From: Paramacrobiotus richtersi
Taxonomy: Eukaryota; Tardigrada; Eutardigrada; Parachela; Macrobiotidae
Assembly: GCA_034698045.1 (NCBI GenBank)
Contig: JAQGAU010000955.1
Span: 1 to 22,405 of the forward strand
Length of the DNA: 22,405 nt
Reading direction: 5' to 3'
The notes beneath the pieces are model-generated. The model was given only the letters and a program-made list of their open reading frames with translations, did not search any database and was not told the origin of the DNA. This document shows positions 19,441 through 22,405 of the stretch, in pieces (the first letter of the stretch is position 1; each line of letters opens with the position of its first letter). The translations under genes and the position numbers were made by a program.

Positions 19441-19810
19441 TGTATACCAAGCTAGGAAATAAGTATGATGTTGCTCATTGTCAGCCACCCAGAGGACTGG
19501 ATACGCCAGGTGCCATGGGTATTGTGACAACCGCCACGGATAGTCGCATACTGCGGCAGCCCTCGCGGGTGTGGCAAAACCGCCCAGAGCGGCAGTTATG
19601 AGCTACTTCTCGTTTGCTCATAACCAGCTCGTAACTATGAGCGCCGCCGAAAGATACCGAACGGAAGCAGATACAAAAACTTGATGTTCGGTCTTGGAAA
19701 TGTTCACCGAACATTCCGTTCGATAGTGCGTCTCATTTCACTGTTCTGTGCATTTTTGTTGTCTATTCGTAATCGAACCCAACTCTGGCCGCAGCTTAAG
19801 TAATTTGTGA

Positions 19811-19870
19811 TAATGTAGCTCAGTCGTTATATACGCTCGGCGACAGAGCCGCGACTCGATCCCGCGTAGT
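19811..19870 (+). repeat. tRNA-like (SINE-head-like) segment 1
   Basis: An A-box-like TAGCTCAGTCGTTA (19816) and a B-box-like GACTCGATCCC are present, the GATCCC core starting 42 bases after the A box. A 4-bp stem with a 7-base loop (GCTC GGCGACA GAGC) and a T-arm-like CGCG...CGCG follow, but there is no D arm and no acceptor pairing. It looks like a worn tRNA-derived SINE head or tRNA pseudogene, not a working tRNA. Confidence 0.35.
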
Positions 19871-20352
19871 TGCATTTTTGCGGTCGTGCTTAGTTACGAC
19901 AGAAAAATCTTTGTTTCGGATACTATAAATCGGGTTTTGCAATACGATTGATTAGGGCTTTCTAATAATTAAGAAGTTTGTCTAGGGCAATACTTATTGT
20001 CTTTTATAACGTGGCTTTGCCAGCTTTTCTCACAGGACATTACGAAGAATTTTATGAGACAAATACGATACCAGGGGGCAAAACAGTACAATGCTGCAGG
20101 TAATGAAAAGCAATAAAGATGGTCAAGAGTTGAGTTCATTATAACAAGCTGCTGCGAAAACTGACAAGTAGCAAAACAAAGTGGTCTGCCAAGGGGAAAA
20201 TTAAGGAATTTGCAGAACGTCTGCAAATACTTGGCTGCGTCACCCCCTGCACTCTGTGCGATAACTCTACACATCTGCGGTTCAAAAGAACAAATCAAAA
20301 TGAAAAAGCGACCTGACGAACGTGTCCGCAAGCGTGTCCTCTGCGAATCTTT
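19871..20352. other. Non-coding stretch or downstream exon region
   Basis: This lies directly downstream of the secreted-protein frame on the minus strand. A good acceptor (TTGTTCTTTTGAACCGCAG) ends at about 20278, so part of it could be a second exon of that gene. The 120-codon minus frame (19969-20331) shows no domain. Confidence 0.3.
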
Positions 20353-20580
20353 TCACCCCAGGGGTGCGGCGCCGATGACAAAAAGCCGCTGTCTTCCACG
20401 ATTAACGGTATTACCACCTGATATTTGTGCAGTGTTTGAGGAGCTATTGTTGAAGGTCCCGGATCCTTCGACATCAGCTGTTTCAGTGCTGGGAACAGAA
20501 ACTTCTTGTGCCGCTGTCATAGATCCAAGAAGGAAGACAACTGTGATAACAAAGAACACGCAGACAAATTTAGACAACAT
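20353..20580 (-). CDS. Small secreted protein or peptide precursor, 75 aa
   Basis: The ATG at 20580-20578 has an in-frame TGA two codons upstream. Residues 1-24 form a clear signal peptide (K4, a hydrophobic core FVCVFFVITVVFLLG, then SMTAA), with likely cleavage before Q25. The mature part is acidic and Ser/Thr/Asn-rich with overlapping sequons at N44/N45. It ends NRGRQR-LFVIGAAPLG with the stop (TGA 20355-20353) directly after Gly75. A C-terminal Gly behind a basic site is what an amidated peptide precursor shows, but RGRQR is not a standard dibasic site. A donor-like GG|GTGAAA overlaps the stop and an acceptor lies about 80 bases on, so this could instead be exon 1 of a longer secreted protein. 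A TATA-like TTTTTAAAAG lies about 80 bases upstream (20658-20667). No family recognised. Confidence 0.5.
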   Translation of the reverse strand: MLSKFVCVFFVITVVFLLGSMTAAQEVSVPSTETADVEGSGTFNNSSSNTAQISGGNTVNRGRQRLFVIGAAPLG

Positions 20581-20657
20581 TTTTCAAGCAGGTGCAAATG
20601 AAAACTGAATGAAATTGCCTTGAGAACTGGTATTAACGAGAACGTGAGAAGTGCCTT

Positions 20658-20667
20658 GCTTTTAAAA
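20658..20667 (-). promoter_or_regulatory. TATA-like box for the secreted-protein gene
   Basis: On the minus strand TTTTTAAAAG is followed about 35 bases on by CCAGTTCT and about 55 bases on by TTCAGTTTT, both initiator-like. The start codon follows, which would give a 5' leader of about 25-50 bases. Position and order are plausible; the motif itself is weak. Confidence 0.25.
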
Positions 20668-21052
20668 ATCAGGTACCAACTGCACCAGTGTCGACAATAT
20701 CCTCATATTTTAGAGTACGATAATATTCTTTTTTGCCTCTAGCAATCGGTATTCTGTCACAAAGTACACATACCTTCTGTGTCAGCTTGTAACTGGTTAC
20801 TTCCTTTCTACGGTGAGTGATGCAACGTTATCTAACAACTACAGTACTACAAATATTGCTCGACTTGTATTCCGGATCGTATGCCTCGAAGGCTCTTAAC
20901 TCAAAGACGGAATCTGAATTACTTCCTCATGCACATGAATTTTGTACGTTATAGACCGATTATAATGTACGCCCTTTGCTGTTTCAACCCAGGTTGTCTC
21001 ATAACAAGCATTCTACTGTCTACCGACAGAAATACAACTGCAAATCACCGAA
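20668..21052. other. Stretch without a supported gene
   Basis: I found no open frame with a domain, no repeat and no clear signal. Confidence 0.35.
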
Positions 21053-21313
21053 TTATATGAATAGGTGAATCGCACTTGGCAGGAAAAGCCCATTCTGCCA
21101 TTTACACTTTATAGTCTCTACTCCCCGTTTGCAAGTTCCGTAAGCAAGCAACCCGCTGCGTAGGGCGGTAAGGGTTTTAAACGAAACCAGTTGATTGTGT
21201 CCTTGATTAATACCTAATTTGCTTTTTTTGGATTTTCTACTTTCAGATTTGTTCACTTTATCACGCAGGACGGGGTTGTGCGCCCGTCGCGTTCGCTCCC
21301 ACTGCACCTGCAA
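21053..21313 (-). mobile_element. LINE fragment, endonuclease-RT linker-like
   Basis: A minus-strand frame of 86 codons reads VQWERTRRAHNPVLRDKVNK, then a Lys/Ser-rich stretch and GHNQLVSFKTLTALRSG. An R-A-x-N-P-x-L-(R/K)-x-x-(V/I)-N block, basic helix, then N-x-x-x-x-x-F-x-x-L is the linker between endonuclease and reverse transcriptase in Jockey/CR1/I-type LINE ORF2. The block FSWTT just upstream in another frame would fit the WWT motif that precedes it. No RT core follows, so this is a short fragment. The match is from memory and moderate at best. Confidence 0.3.
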
Positions 21314-21533
21314 ATCTCTATTGCCTTACGTCGTCCACGAGAATGAAAGGCGGTTTCCGTTTACCACCTTTTTAATATGGGAGTCTGTGGGCGTTAAAAG
21401 TTTTTCTTGTTTCCACGGTTCAGTTCAAGAAACTGCAGTCAGTCTTGCAAGAAAATTAGTAACCAATTAACCGTCTCGAACAATGGCAGCTGGGGAACCA
21501 GATGCTCTCTGCATAATTTATAATCCCGTAACC

Positions 21534-21600
21534 AACATCATCCGGCTCATTCTAATAGTTACACCAAAACATTAATAACATGCAAAATGTAGAGGGTGGA
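21534..21600. repeat. Copy of receptor 3' flank without a receptor
   Basis: AACATCATCCGGCTCATT followed by CTAATAG (21534-21558) equals 22145-22169 with a single difference; it is followed in both places by a run ending in (AT)GCAAAATGT. At 22145 this lies 60-85 bases behind the stop codon of the partial receptor, and a more diverged version lies behind the complete receptor (about 15570-15650). Here no receptor codons follow, so it is a relic of a further duplication. Confidence 0.6.
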
Positions 21601-21679
21601 AATATTGTACCAATGCAAACATAAGTAAATCACTGCAAAATGTATGTTTACTCATGTACGCTGCTTGTGTAAATAAGGC

Positions 21680-21727
21680 TGGAGAAGTGGTTAAAGCAAT
21701 ACCGGTATGTGCCTCGCGTATGATCCC
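21680..21727 (+). repeat. tRNA-like (SINE-head-like) segment 2
   Basis: An A-box-like TGGAGAAGTGGTTAAAGC (21680) is followed by a GTATGATCCC B-box-like core at 21717-21726. The distance from A-box start to GATCCC is 42 bases, the same as in the segment at 19811. It lacks tRNA folding and lies about 70 bases before the repeat segment at 21795. Confidence 0.35.
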
Positions 21728-21794
21728 AGTCTAGTGTTACAAACTACGGTAAAAGTTCCGAGTTGTAAACCAACCTGTTTATGAAGAAGCATAA

Positions 21795-21890
21795 TATGCG
21801 AGAAAAACTTTAAAAGTAAGGAAACAGATGAGTCATTACAGTAGAACAGGGATTTAGCAGTCCACAACAGCTGCATTGTCCCATTCCAGC
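21795..21890. repeat. Dispersed repeat segment, partner at 15160
   Basis: This shares ordered blocks (GAGAAAAA, AGGAAACA, TTACAGTAGAACA, CCCATTCC) with 15160-15235, same orientation, roughly 70% alike by eye. Confidence 0.5.
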
Positions 21891-22228
21891 TAGAGCTGCA
21901 CGCACATGTTGTATCTGTATAGTTATTGCAAATTAGCAACTATGCGGAATAAGAGAAAGCAAGGTAAAAATAGTGCAGCAGCCACCTGAAGATCGGTACG
22001 GATTTTAGGATCGTTTGCGCTCTGGCAAAGCTTGGCAGGGGACTAATGAAAAGGATTATTTAGTTGGTGACCTTTCGCTCTCTGCTTAGTGCCATGATCA
22101 GGCTAGGGCTGTTCAAGAGAAGTGTAACTGCCAGTTTCTTGAACAACATCATCCGGCTCATTCGAATAGGTGTCACGCATCAGCAGTATCATCCAAAATG
22201 CAAAATGTGAAATGCAGTTCTTATTTCG

Positions 22229-22405
22229 TTAAGGCGACAGTCGACATTTGGCTAAACGAACAACCGTCGCTCGTAAACTGGCGATGCTGAGCGCAAAAAA
22301 GAGTGGATCGAGCAGAGGAAGCAGCAGCGCCAGGGCCTCGTGTACTTCGTGTAGAGTCGCAATCGTGCTCAGCGGCACAAAAGCCGCCAACCGGTAGTAC
22401 ACCAA
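22229..22405 (-). CDS. Rhodopsin-like GPCR paralogue, C-terminal 58 codons (runs off right edge)
   Basis: This is the end of a second receptor gene on the same strand as 15658-16659. The frame is open from the edge to TAA at 22231-22229. It reads LVYYRLAAFVPL, then STIATLHEVHEAL, then LLPLLDPLFFALSIASLR and ends VVRLAKCRLSP. It matches the last 58 residues of the complete receptor at 53 positions: only the first residue, N to S, the ST to AL pair and T to A differ. It covers the end of TM6, loop 3, TM7 with the same altered DPLFF motif, and the same six-residue tail. Many third positions differ, so the protein has been kept while silent sites moved. It is inferred to be an active tandem duplicate, not a fresh copy or a pseudogene. 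Confidence 0.9.
   Translation of the reverse strand: MVYYRLAAFVPLSTIATLHEVHEALALLLPLLDPLFFALSIASLRATVVRLAKCRLSP

Noticed and set aside
19811-19870. Functional tRNA gene
   Set aside because: No D arm, no variable region and no acceptor stem, although the T-arm-like and anticodon-like hairpins are present.
20210-20608. 132-codon plus-strand frame
   Set aside because: It is antisense to the signal-peptide gene, begins with a non-ATG codon in its annotated extent and lacks a recognisable domain.
1-22405. CRISPR array, bacterial operon or prophage
   Set aside because: No regularly spaced repeats, no gene packing and no ribosome binding sites; coding and repeat content is animal-like.

Overview
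The window looks like nuclear DNA of a small-genome invertebrate, most probably a tardigrade (this is inference from gene style, not from a marker gene). GC content is moderate, genes are sparse and there are no bacterial operons or ribosome binding sites. The clear genes are rhodopsin-like G-protein-coupled receptors without introns, lying in a field of eroded transposable elements and short repeats. No rRNA, CRISPR, clear tRNA or housekeeping gene is visible.

Layout. The left edge (1-263, minus) holds the first 87 codons of a receptor gene with TM1 and TM2. From 1.9 to 2.5 kb lies the 3' end of a non-LTR retrotransposon with a poly(A) tail, then an interrupted basic reading frame (3.5-3.9 kb) and a second non-LTR-type 3' end with a (TTG)n tail and two stem-loops (4.25-4.4 kb). 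From 5.8 to 8.0 kb there are two copies of a hairpin repeat, a candidate terminal exon of a spliced minus-strand gene (6.2-6.3 kb) and a gag-like fossil piece (7.05-7.3 kb). From 9.5 to 12.1 kb is a zone of LTR-retroelement fossils: Ty3/Gypsy integrase, RNase H-like and capsid-like pieces, plus a second gag-like piece with a CCHC knuckle. A perfect 29-bp inverted repeat sits inside this zone at 10503-10585.

The right third carries the best gene, a complete 333-aa receptor (15658-16659, minus). The last 58 codons of a near-identical paralogue run off the right edge (22229-22405). Between them lie a further hairpin-repeat copy, a hAT transposase remnant, an AT-rich block, two tRNA-like Pol III promoter-like segments, a small secreted-protein gene (20353-20580), a LINE fragment, and a copy of receptor 3' flank with no receptor attached. 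The other hairpin copy is just left of the complete receptor.

The receptors share the minus strand and look like part of a tandemly expanded chemosensory or peptide-receptor family; no ligand can be assigned. The most unusual structural signal is the hairpin family with four dispersed copies. Its stem shows paired changes between copies, as if folding itself were maintained.
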